Shown piece by piece: positions 8,740-15,834 of a DNA stretch of 40,310 nt; position 1 is the first letter of the stretch; every line of letters starts with the position of its first letter. The stretch covers positions 1-40,310 of the forward strand of contig CALJKV010000126.1 of NCBI GenBank assembly GCA_937974245.1, read 5' to 3'. The position numbers and the translations under genes were made by a program. The notes below the pieces were generated by a model that saw only the letters and a program-made list of their open reading frames with translations, did not search any database and was not told the origin of the DNA. This DNA comes from an uncultured Chloroflexota bacterium. GTDB lineage: Bacteria; Chloroflexota; Anaerolineae; Aggregatilineales; Phototrophicaceae.

Positions 8740-10438
8740 CGAACACGACCCCCTTTCCGATCCGGTCATTAATTTCCCACTTTGGAGGATACCAATAGTC
8801 AATTCTCGGATTGTCTCTTACTTCAAATTTCTGTTTAATTTGTGCGCGATTTCCCACTCCTTTTACCTCCGGGTGGGCTATCCGAGCATATTTATCAACC
8901 TCACAAAACAGATTTTGGCAATCAATTAATTGCAGATTTCTACCCCAAAGTGATTTAAACCAGATGCCCCTTTGTTCGAACTCAATATCCTGTATATCGG
9001 TAACTCGTCGTATCAGGTCTGCATCACTCAGACCTCCGGTTGTCTCAAAGCATTTCCGAATTCCACTCCTAGCACCCGGTCCAGGCATAACAAACTCCAT
9101 CTCCGAAAAGTTAGTCAGACAGCTATAGTTCAAATCTGTTACCAACTGATAGGCGAGAAAATCCCCAATAGTGGGATAGCCGAGCAAAATCTCAAAGGCA
9201 TCTCGCATTCGCCGCGCATTAGCAATGCGAATTGGTACATTTTCCTGCATCATTTTCTCTATCAGCTTCAAATAATTACGGTGCTTTTTCTTTTCGCCAA
9301 AGGTGCTTGAGCCAGATGGCATAATGTAAGCAGCAGAGAACACGGCTTCTCCCCGCGCCATAGCATCTGTGATAACCGCATCGTAATGATCTTGTTTGTA
9401 GTCGGCATATCTGACTTCACCAAATGTTTTTATGAAAAGCTTCCAGGTGCTAATTTTGTTGAAAATTTTGAACAGCATGATACGAAAAAACAGTTCATCA
9501 ACACTTTGATCGCCCTCGTATATCACATGGCGTATCAAGTATTGGCTTACACGATCTGATGCACGATAGGCGTTTGTGAACTTGTAACTATTCAAAATCA
9601 CATCGTCTGTCCAAGGTGCTTCTTTCCCGTCACAACGCCTGAAAAAGATTGCCTGTCGCTCTGCCGCAAATCGCCAGTAAGTATCATAAACCTTCGTTGT
9701 ACGTGCAGGTGCGAGTGGCGAAAAGGTTGCCAGTAGTGTTCGGACATTTATGGCAGATGAATTAGCCGGCGGGCTTTTTTTTTCCTCTTTGCCATTGTAA
9801 GTAAGTGAACCGGAGATCCGTTGAGATATTATTTCGATGAGGGTGGATATTGTGTTTTCCACAGCACCCTCATTGTCAACTATCGTAGAAGACGTATCTC
9901 TACCTTTTTCTGTCAAGAGTCGTTCATACGACTCCATCAATAGTTTCCACTTATCATCAAACGTCCGCTCGATAGGCATATTCCGTTTGATAAGAAAAAT
10001 CTCGTCTGGCTTCAGCTTCCCCCAATGAGCAATTTCACCCTTGACCAGCGTGGTCAATGTTTTCATGTTTGCGCCATGAACCTGTCCATAGACAAGAGTT
10101 GACCACCAGTACCTGTCCAATACAACCGACGTACCAGCATTCAGAAGAGGCAGGATTTGATTTTCAATTGTGTCGATGTGGGCTGCAATGTGAAGCGCTT
10201 GTAGGGCTGTAGGCGCTAATGTATCTGTCTCCAATTGAGCGCGGTTATGGTGAAGTTCGTAAATATGATGCCCTAAAGTGCCCTCTTTTTGTCCTGGAAA
10301 AGCGAGGTACTCACAGGGGATAGAATTACTCAGCAAAACATCAACCATTGCTTTTGCGAGTGATGTTTTTCCAACACCGTCTGGCCCCTCAAAGACAAAG
10401 AGATAGCCGCGTTTTTTTGTTTTATGCTTCATATCCAT
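8729..10438 (-). CDS. P-loop (thymidylate kinase-like) domain fused to 5-hmdU DNA kinase-type helical domain
   Basis: The protein is 569 aa. Residues 1-205 are a thymidylate-kinase-like P-loop domain with Walker A EGPDGVGKT (17-25) and the DRY motif with S113 (DRYWWSTLVYG, 108-118). Residues about 255-560 match, by motif, the helical domain of 5-hydroxymethyl-dU DNA kinases (HMUDK_hel) seen in putative DNA base hypermodification proteins: W255 with AAERQAIFFRR, APWTDD (274-279) and KFTNAYRASDRVSQYLIR (286-303). In phages with hypermodified thymine, such as SP10 and phiW-14, P-loop kinases of this kind phosphorylate 5-hmdU already in DNA. The alternative is phosphorylation of 5-hmdUMP in the nucleotide pool. 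ATG 10438 sits on the TGA of the preceding gene (TGATG), so translation is coupled. Confidence 0.87.
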   Translation of the reverse strand: MDMKHKTKKRGYLFVFEGPDGVGKTSLAKAMVDVLLSNSIPCEYLAFPGQKEGTLGHHIYELHHNRAQLETDTLAPTALQALHIAAHIDTIENQILPLLNAGTSVVLDRYWWSTLVYGQVHGANMKTLTTLVKGEIAHWGKLKPDEIFLIKRNMPIERTFDDKWKLLMESYERLLTEKGRDTSSTIVDNEGAVENTISTLIEIISQRISGSLTYNGKEEKKSPPANSSAINVRTLLATFSPLAPARTTKVYDTYWRFAAERQAIFFRRCDGKEAPWTDDVILNSYKFTNAYRASDRVSQYLIRHVIYEGDQSVDELFFRIMLFKIFNKISTWKLFIKTFGEVRYADYKQDHYDAVITDAMARGEAVFSAAYIMPSGSSTFGEKKKHRNYLKLIEKMMQENVPIRIANARRMRDAFEILLGYPTIGDFLAYQLVTDLNYSCLTNFSEMEFVMPGPGARSGIRKCFETTGGLSDADLIRRVTDIQDIEFEQRGIWFKSLWGRNLQLIDCQNLFCEVDKYARIAHPEVKGVGNRAQIKQKFEVRDNPRIDYWYPPKWEINDRIGKGVVFDGV

Positions 10439-11232
10439 CAAGCCCCATTTTGCTCAAGGAAACGCTTTAAATTCCCCAATTTGCTCTTTGAAACATCCTT
10501 ATCACCAAAAAGGTTTACCCGGCTCGCATTACATTCAACTCGCGCTAACTTCAATCCCATGTTTTTTGCCATAAATCGTCCAAGCCGATACAGCCCAAGG
10601 TAATTACCATACGCTTTCTCTAATAAAAGCTGAGTGGAATAAATGCCGGTAATGGTGAGTGAATTATCCGTTTCGCTGGGAACAAAATGGACATGTTGTA
10701 AACATGGAAATCCCCGTTGACGCTGGTGGGTATGGTCAGTAAAAGGATTCATGATGGAAATACTCAACGCACTGCGACGTGCATTTCCTTCGACCGTGTA
10801 TGTTTCAATAACATGCTTGAGTTGATTTACGGTTGTCTCGGCTGCTACATTAGCTTCAAGCCCATAGGCAATCATGCGCTGAAAATAAGTGCCGTTCCTA
10901 TTCCCATTATGCTTTTTTAGGTGCGGCCACATCGTCATATAGCGAGTATATAGCTCGTCATTAGGTCTCTTTGCATCCCAGAAAGATGGAAAGATGGTAT
11001 TTGCAATCGTATGGACACTATGTTTCTGATAAAGCTTTAGTGTTTCGTCCAGAGCGCTTCGAATCTGGCAATTTTCATTCTGGGATGAGTTGAAAAGTCC
11101 ATCATCCTCGCCGTACACAGGAAATCCAACAGTTAGGTTGAGAAGTGGACCGCCAGAGCTAAATGCGAGCAAAAAAGCCTTGCCCCATGCATCTGACAAA
11201 TTACTACCCTCGATTACACGTTCATTCCTCAT
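10438..11232 (-). CDS. Divergent thymidylate-synthase-like protein (second paralogue)
   Basis: This 264-aa protein is a distant ThyA homologue. It has an Arg pair in ARRSALSISIMNP (R152, R153), a probable catalytic C177 (GFPCLQHVHF), a strand-rich segment SLTITGIYST and N210 in KAYGNYLGLYRLG, aligned with the base-reading Asn of ThyA. It lacks the canonical QRSxDxxLGxPFN wording, and its N-terminal half (NLSDAWGKAFLLAF) is unlike ThyA. With a second TS-family protein and an hmdU-type kinase in the same operon, a role in making a modified uracil or thymine nucleotide is likely, but its exact reaction is unknown. ATG 11232 has GAGGAG 9 nt upstream and overlaps the ImmA/IrrE stop by 11 nt; the longer frame to 11271 is not supported. 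Confidence 0.75.
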   Translation of the reverse strand: MRNERVIEGSNLSDAWGKAFLLAFSSGGPLLNLTVGFPVYGEDDGLFNSSQNENCQIRSALDETLKLYQKHSVHTIANTIFPSFWDAKRPNDELYTRYMTMWPHLKKHNGNRNGTYFQRMIAYGLEANVAAETTVNQLKHVIETYTVEGNARRSALSISIMNPFTDHTHQRQRGFPCLQHVHFVPSETDNSLTITGIYSTQLLLEKAYGNYLGLYRLGRFMAKNMGLKLARVECNASRVNLFGDKDVSKSKLGNLKRFLEQNGA

Positions 11233-12151
11233 CCAGAAACTCCTCATCTTCAAGATGACGATAACGTGCAAATCCGGTATAGTTGCGACGGGTTACTCTT
11301 ATAAAAGCTGCCCAATCGAATCGAGAGTTCATAAATCTTCCGGTACCTGGGCGTACCCCTCTATAAATCTCTCCACGGGCGATGCTATCTACATGGTCTG
11401 CTACGCCACCCTCTGTAACAGTTCCATGTGGTAAGACAATATAATCACCAACCTTCACGTCAATAGATCGATATTCACTGGGCCAATGTTCGTCAATCAC
11501 CACGACATCTTCAGAAACATCCTCGCCGATTATTTCCTTGCGAATTTGCTTGGGTTCTGTTTTCTGAAGCAGTTCAGCGCGTTGGTATGATAGAGAGTTG
11601 TTGAGAGCCAAACTCATATGGTTTAGAAGTGTCGTATATCCAACTCCCATAATGCCAGCCAGCACAAATGCTTCAACAGGCGATAGTCTACTGACATTCC
11701 AGCCTCGTACAGTCAGCGCCTGATTTACAACCGAAGGGGGCATCATTAAATAGCCAGCAAAACAATCAACCAAGAATTCGTCGGGGTCGTTTGACCCCCA
11801 TGTAAGAACCTCTCCCCAGACATCCCCATGCCCAAAAACATGATGCCCCAGCTCATGAGCGCAGGTAAAAGCTTGTCTTCCTGTGGGTCTTAATGACGAA
11901 ACAATAATGTTAGGCGGGTTACCTTTCCTATAAATGCCTTCTACCGTCTTATCTTCTTTGAATACGACTCTTACCCCTAACTTCTCAGCGGCATCATAGA
12001 TACAGATAGGCGCATTTATGGCTACACGGAGACTATGGCTACGGATATGCACTGCTTTCTTGAACGCTTCCATTGCAAGTTCTTTTCGTTCTGCTTGTCT
12101 CAACACGACTTTAGCCCGCCTCACAGTTCTATGATTTAGTTGGATCATCAT
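11222..12151 (-). CDS. ImmA/IrrE-family metallopeptidase
   Basis: The zinc-metalloprotease motif HELGHH is at 99-104 (start at ATG 12151), followed by the family's second motif DEFLVDCFAGYLMMP, whose acidic residue completes the zinc site. The protein is about 309 aa, longer than ImmA itself, with an extra C-terminal beta-rich part (VGDYIVLPHGTVTEG) that may be a sensor or substrate domain. Members of this family cleave a partner XRE repressor upon stress, as ImmA/ImmR of ICEBs1 and IrrE/DdrO do. The XRE gene directly upstream overlaps it by 23 nt, so the pair is probably a protease-repressor switch for the operon. Alternative starts exist (ATG 12148 or 12073). Confidence 0.9.
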   Translation of the reverse strand: MMIQLNHRTVRRAKVVLRQAERKELAMEAFKKAVHIRSHSLRVAINAPICIYDAAEKLGVRVVFKEDKTVEGIYRKGNPPNIIVSSLRPTGRQAFTCAHELGHHVFGHGDVWGEVLTWGSNDPDEFLVDCFAGYLMMPPSVVNQALTVRGWNVSRLSPVEAFVLAGIMGVGYTTLLNHMSLALNNSLSYQRAELLQKTEPKQIRKEIIGEDVSEDVVVIDEHWPSEYRSIDVKVGDYIVLPHGTVTEGGVADHVDSIARGEIYRGVRPGTGRFMNSRFDWAAFIRVTRRNYTGFARYRHLEDEEFLDEE

Positions 12152-12473
12152 CTTGACGAAGTGTCGAAAGCAGATTGAGTAATTCATCCAACTCTTCAGA
12201 ACTCATCTTGGACAATTTTCTCGCTGCAATTTCGATACGATCTCTCCGCTCATCTACATCATCTTCATCAGCACAGGCGAGCCAAGTCATTCGAACGTCA
12301 TAGATTCTGGACAATTGAGCCAGCTCTTCCGCACTGAGCTTCCTGCGTCCTGCTTCCATTTCAGAGATCGTTGGACGGTGTATGTCAAGCATCTTTGCAA
12401 CTTGGCTCTGTGATAATCCAGCTTGTTCACGCGCTAATTTTAGACGTTTTCCAATAGCTTCTGATTTGTCCAT
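12129..12473 (-). CDS. XRE-family transcriptional repressor
   Basis: This 114-aa protein has a helix-turn-helix at residues about 7-60 (KRLKLAREQAGLSQSQVAKM then HRPTISEMEAGRRKLS), typical of Cro/C1 repressors. The C-terminal part is acidic and helical (DEDDVDERRD and EELDELLNLLS) and may be the contact or cleavage site for the neighbouring ImmA/IrrE protease. ATG 12473 lies 2 nt after the stop of the acyl-carrier-like gene; a longer frame to 12509 would overlap that gene. It probably binds the twin palindromes at 12769-12803 and represses its own operon. Confidence 0.9.
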   Translation of the reverse strand: MDKSEAIGKRLKLAREQAGLSQSQVAKMLDIHRPTISEMEAGRRKLSAEELAQLSRIYDVRMTWLACADEDDVDERRDRIEIAARKLSKMSSEELDELLNLLSTLRQDDDPTKS

Positions 12474-12475
12474 GA

Positions 12476-12757
12476 TTATGCACTTTCTTGCTTTTGCAGA
12501 ATTCCGCAAACAGCATCGACAATTTCATCTACTGTTCGAGGTTCACCGCTACTGTTAAAAAACAGTCCTACATCACCCGGAATTTCACTTCCCAGCGAGG
12601 CAGAAAAATGGCAGCTCGCTTCTACCGCGTTCAAACTATCAAATCCGTTTAAGTCACGCATGGGGCGAGTGCTTCCACTGACACTGCCAGATCGCCCACT
12701 TGCACTCTGAGTGCTGTTGATTGCACTTACCACTGCGTTATAGACTTGGCCTCTCAT
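12476..12757 (-). CDS. Acyl-carrier-protein-like small protein
   Basis: This is a 93-aa protein. Residues about 35-80 (LNGFDSLNAVEAS, then LGSEIPGDVGLFF and RTVDEIVDAV) follow the acyl-carrier pattern, with a GFDSL motif where carriers hold 4'-phosphopantetheine on Ser. The N-terminal half is low in complexity (Ser/Gly-rich). Similar small genes are often seen beside XRE/ImmA pairs in mobile elements, from memory. No adenylating or acyl-transferring partner is in the window, so carrier function is uncertain and it might be only a structural or regulatory relative. AAGGAGGAG lies 6-7 nt upstream of ATG 12757. It is the first gene of the operon. Confidence 0.65.
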   Translation of the reverse strand: MRGQVYNAVVSAINSTQSASGRSGSVSGSTRPMRDLNGFDSLNAVEASCHFSASLGSEIPGDVGLFFNSSGEPRTVDEIVDAVCGILQKQESA

Positions 12758-12768
12758 GATCACTCCTC

Positions 12769-12803
12769 CTTACACCATGTAAGAAAATCTTACCATATGT
12801 AAG
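12769..12803 (-). promoter_or_regulatory. Twin operator for the XRE repressor
   Basis: Two 15-bp palindromes with the same arms, CTTAC-N5-GTAAG, lie at 12769-12783 and 12789-12803. Their centres are 20 bp apart, about two helical turns, so dimers would bind the same DNA face. They cover the -10 box and the region up to the Shine-Dalgarno, which is ideal for repression. Confidence 0.85.
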
Positions 12804-12815
12804 ACCCGCTGTCAA
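12787..12815 (-). promoter_or_regulatory. Promoter of the Argonaute/hypermodification operon
   Basis: On the minus strand a perfect TTGACA (12815-12810) is followed after 17 nt by TAAGAT (12792-12787). The first gene starts 30 nt downstream. It is the best sigma-70-type promoter seen in the window. Confidence 0.85.
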
Positions 12816-12871
12816 GATATCGGGAACTCCGCAGACATCGTCCAAAGCAATCAAATAAGTAAACTCCCGCT

Positions 12872-12892
12872 CACTGAATCCGTACTTCAGTG
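12872..12892 (-). terminator. Hairpin directly after the first primase gene
   Basis: CACTGAA (12872-12878) and TTCAGTG (12886-12892) form a perfect 7-bp stem immediately after the primase stop. There is no clear T run, so it is a weak terminator or only a 3'-end stabiliser. Confidence 0.35.
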
Positions 12893-13879
12893 TCACACAA
12901 CCATGCTCACAACCCACTCCCGCACCACTTCATACCCGGCCAGCAGATAAAATTCGTTGACATCCTTTCCTTGCGGCACCTGGACACAGCGGGCAGCTTG
13001 TGAGAGGCTGGAGATTTGAGCGGCAGCACCCTGCCCGGCCTGGTCGGCATCCATGCGGATCAGGATACTCGGCGCGGTCAGAAACTTCGGATACCAGCGC
13101 GGGTGAATACACCGGTTGGCGGCGCTGCCAATCGCCGCCGCCGAGATCAGTCCCTCACCGACCTGCCGAGCGATGAGTGCGTCAAACTCCCCCTCGGTGA
13201 GTAGAATCGGCAGGCCGGGCCGGATGTCGTCGCCCAGGTACAGGCTGTGGCTAATCTTGCCACCGCGCACCTGCTGGTAACGTGGCTCGCCGGCAGAGCG
13301 GCGCACCTTGATGCCCCAGATCACGCCAGTACCAAACCAGGGGATGACGATGCCACAGGGCACATTCAGTCCGGCGATGGTCTGCCACTCGCGGTGGCCG
13401 CCGGGGATGTAGCCCAGTCCAGCATCCACAATAGTCTTCTCAGTCAGACCGCGCTCGGTTTCGAGGTAATCCCAGGCGCGTTTGCCCTCCCTACTCCACA
13501 GAGCATCCATCGCGATACACGCCACCTCACGCGCCGCCCGCTGCCAATCATCATCCGGCGGTTCGGAGTCAGGCACTGGTTTTTGAAATTGTGGTTGTGC
13601 CAATTTCGGCAGATCGCCCGATACGAGCCGCTCACAGGCCTCATGAAACGCGAGGTGATGATATGCCTGCATCCAGGCGATGGCATCGCCGCCGCGCTGG
13701 CATTTGCCGAAACAGCGCCAGTGGTCAGCGTACACCACCAGCGAGTAACCCTTCGTTTCGTGATGCAGTGGGCATTTATACGTGTTGCATCTGCCACCGC
13801 GTGATTTCGGCTTCCCCAGATCGTGTTCCACCAGGTCACGGCAGTCGATCCGCGCTTTGAGTTCGTGGGTATCAAGCAT
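12893..13879 (-). CDS. DnaG-like primase (CHC2 zinc finger plus TOPRIM), copy 1
   Basis: This 328-aa protein has a CHC2-type zinc finger (C36, H39, C56, C60; KCPLHHETKGYSL and WRCFGKC), then a TOPRIM domain with E229 (LLTEGEFDAL) and D277/D279 (RMDADQAG). It would synthesise RNA primers for element replication or for the complementary strand after transfer. It is shorter than chromosomal DnaG and lacks the C-terminal helicase-binding domain, as in phage and plasmid primases. Three ATG codons stand in a row (13885, 13882, 13879); GAAAGGG spacing favours the last. It follows the DUF3987-like helicase, and both are paralogues of the pair at 20021-22688. Confidence 0.9.
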   Translation of the reverse strand: MLDTHELKARIDCRDLVEHDLGKPKSRGGRCNTYKCPLHHETKGYSLVVYADHWRCFGKCQRGGDAIAWMQAYHHLAFHEACERLVSGDLPKLAQPQFQKPVPDSEPPDDDWQRAAREVACIAMDALWSREGKRAWDYLETERGLTEKTIVDAGLGYIPGGHREWQTIAGLNVPCGIVIPWFGTGVIWGIKVRRSAGEPRYQQVRGGKISHSLYLGDDIRPGLPILLTEGEFDALIARQVGEGLISAAAIGSAANRCIHPRWYPKFLTAPSILIRMDADQAGQGAAAQISSLSQAARCVQVPQGKDVNEFYLLAGYEVVREWVVSMVV

Positions 13880-13906
13880 CATCATTCCCTTTCTTCAAAA
13901 ACTTTC

Positions 13907-13966
13907 GGCAGTGGAAATGCCATATGTCAAAAGTCAGAAGTTCTGACTTCTGGCAAAACCACTGCC
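13907..13966 (-). repeat. Nested inverted repeat between helicase and primase copy 1
   Basis: GGCAGTGG (13907-13914) pairs with CCACTGCC (13959-13966). Inside it TGCCA (13918-13922) pairs with TGGCA (13951-13955) on the same centre, and within that AAGTCAGAA/TTCTGACTT (13931-13949) forms a near-perfect palindrome. It could be an operator, an RNA structure controlling primase translation, or a replication site. Confidence 0.6.
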
Positions 13967-13977
13967 ATAAGTTGCAT

Positions 13978-15606
13978 TCAATCCTGCACCAGGCGATAGA
14001 CGTAGGCGGGGCGTCCGCCGGTCTTGCGTTCCAGCGCTTCAATGACGCCCGATTCGAGTAGGGCATCTACGGCAGCGTAGGCTTCCTTGCGGTTTTTGAT
14101 CCCCGTGCCGCGATGAATCTCGCGCTTGGTCGGTGGATTGTCTTTCTGGGCGCGGGCGATGAAGTCGAGAATCTTCTGCTCGTTCTTCACGTCCTGGCTG
14201 ACATTCAACTCCGCCAGCAACCGGTGCGCCGATGCCCGGTACGACTCGGTCAGCAGCTGCGCTCGTCCCCAGTGCGCGAGGCTGATACGTGGCGCACCCT
14301 TCGCCCCATCCTCAACCCAGTCCATCACCGTTAGGATCAGGGCGATCTTGAGTGCCAGCACCGGGAGGCGCCCGTAATTGCCGCGCAGCCGCTCGTCCAG
14401 CCCCCGGCGCGGATCGGTCAGTTCGTGCATGGCTTCGGAATAGGTGTTGAAACGGGTCATCACCTCGGATTCAAGCTGCGCTTCAATGGTTGGCAGGTTG
14501 GTCGGTTCCTCGGCGCTGTAGAGAGCTGACCAATCCGGCGGCGCAGGGAAAGCATTATGAATCCGCAGCAGCCGCGCCCGCAGGGTCTCCATCATCTGGT
14601 TGAGTTCGGGGGACGGCTCGCTGACAACATAGGGCACATCCTTCTCGGTGGGGGTCAGCGCCAGGATACGGGCCATCAACCCGCTCTCCCATTCGGCATC
14701 GCCCAGATACCGCGCCAGCATAGCCGGGGTGGTCGCGCCGATCAGCGAGAGCGCTGGGTTGTAGATGATGAGCTTGCCATCGCCGCGCAGCTCACGCTCC
14801 ATCCGATCCGGTGCATCGAATAGCTGCATCAAGGCTTCGGCGTGTCCTTCCATATACTTCTTGGGGATGAGAATTTTGCTGGCTTCATCAATGCTCATGC
14901 CGCGCTGCCCGGCGAAGCGAATGCCCTGTTCTTCGAGCTTCTGCTCGAACGGCAGCAGCTGGTCGTAGTTGGCCGGTTTCTGCCCGGCGAGTTTCGCCAT
15001 CAGCATCTCCGGGGTGGTTGTTTCGGGCAGCAGCAGGTGCTGGAAGGCGCTCCGCACCAGCTTGGTGATAGCTTTCAATCCAGTGCTCTTGTGGTAGTAA
15101 GTGGTTGGCGCCACCCACAGGAAGTAGAGATTGGGGTGGATGTCATCGAAGCTCAGGCGCAGGACGCAGCGGCGGGCAATCGCCAGACCGACCGCCCACA
15201 GCGGCGCGGATTCGAGGAAGATGTGCGGTGTCATCGGGGACTTTCGCGCCAGCCAGTGGGCACAGTCGCGGTGGAAACGCCCCACCTGATTGGCCGCCTG
15301 AATCAGGGCGTCATCCAACCGTGCCTTATCGGGCAGAGGCGGGACGAACTGTTCGTCCACCGGTTTCTCTGCGGCGGGCGGGGTACTCTTCGGGTCGATG
15401 TACATGATCTGCTGCATGACCTGGTGGTCACCGGTGGCGATGTCTTGCAGGGTCTGCCAGCCGGCAGGGTTGTGCTGCGGGTCGAGGGTCGTGAGCAGTA
15501 GGCGGGCGATGGGTGTAAGTTCCAGGTCATCCGGCACATCCAGTTTGGACAGGACTCGGCGGAAAGCATAGGCATCGTTGGGTGAGAGTTGTAATGCGGT
15601 CATCAT
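13978..15606 (-). CDS. DUF3987-like replicative helicase/ATPase, copy 1
   Basis: The 542-aa protein shows the plan of DUF3987-type proteins found next to CHC2 primases in phages and plasmids. The expected P-loop (about residues 164-177) reads APTTYYHKSTGL, so the first glycine of Walker A is replaced while Lys and Ser are kept. The C-terminus (about 470-542) looks like a winged helix (IHRGTGIKNRKEAYAAVDAL). ATG 15606, with GGAGA upstream, is preferred over the far longer frame to 15717. The downstream neighbour is primase copy 1. It probably unwinds DNA for the primase or loads it; biochemical activity is inferred. A paralogue lies at 21075-22688. Confidence 0.72.
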   Translation of the reverse strand: MMTALQLSPNDAYAFRRVLSKLDVPDDLELTPIARLLLTTLDPQHNPAGWQTLQDIATGDHQVMQQIMYIDPKSTPPAAEKPVDEQFVPPLPDKARLDDALIQAANQVGRFHRDCAHWLARKSPMTPHIFLESAPLWAVGLAIARRCVLRLSFDDIHPNLYFLWVAPTTYYHKSTGLKAITKLVRSAFQHLLLPETTTPEMLMAKLAGQKPANYDQLLPFEQKLEEQGIRFAGQRGMSIDEASKILIPKKYMEGHAEALMQLFDAPDRMERELRGDGKLIIYNPALSLIGATTPAMLARYLGDAEWESGLMARILALTPTEKDVPYVVSEPSPELNQMMETLRARLLRIHNAFPAPPDWSALYSAEEPTNLPTIEAQLESEVMTRFNTYSEAMHELTDPRRGLDERLRGNYGRLPVLALKIALILTVMDWVEDGAKGAPRISLAHWGRAQLLTESYRASAHRLLAELNVSQDVKNEQKILDFIARAQKDNPPTKREIHRGTGIKNRKEAYAAVDALLESGVIEALERKTGGRPAYVYRLVQD

Positions 15607-15690
15607 CTCGGTCTCCAGGGAAAGTGATACACAGGTCGTGTGAAAACATGACAAAAAAGTGGGCAATTCAGTTGCAGGAAGACCGGAGAT

Positions 15691-15727
15691 GTGATACAGT
15701 TTGAGTGTCGAGGTCAAACGGTATCAC
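15691..15727. promoter_or_regulatory. Large palindrome, candidate ParB site or operator
   Basis: GTGATACAGTTTGA (15691-15704) is the inverse of TCAAACGGTATCAC (15714-15727) with one mismatch. A further GTGATAC half-site lies at 15624-15630. It sits in the 202-nt leader between parB and the helicase gene, so it may be parS, a KorB-type operator or the operator for helicase-primase copy 1. Confidence 0.6.
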
Positions 15728-15737
15728 TTCCGCCAGC

Positions 15738-15778
15738 CCACCTGTGTTCATCAAGTGGGTTTTTTCTTTCCAGGTGGG
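15738..15778 (+). terminator. Inverted repeats with a T run, plus-strand terminator-like
   Basis: CCCAC at 15738 pairs with GTGGG before TTTTTT (ends about 15768), a terminator shape on the plus strand. The left arm CCCACCTG can instead pair with CAGGTGGG (15771-15778). No plus-strand gene is known to need it. Confidence 0.4.
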
Positions 15779-15808
15779 GAACGTGCGATTTCCATGTAGT
15801 TACTCCTC

Positions 15809-15834
15809 AAAAGGTTGTCCCAGAACAACCTTTT
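15809..15834 (-). terminator. Intrinsic terminator at the end of parB
   Basis: AAAAGGTTGT (15809-15818) and ACAACCTTTT (15825-15834) form a perfect 10-bp stem with a 6-nt loop, with A/T tracts on both sides, so it can work in both directions. It overlaps the parB stop codon. Confidence 0.75.

Noticed and set aside
14842..15501. 219-aa plus-strand open frame
   Set aside because: It lies opposite the helicase copy 1 gene, is His/Gln/Arg-rich, and has no supporting ribosome site or family motif.
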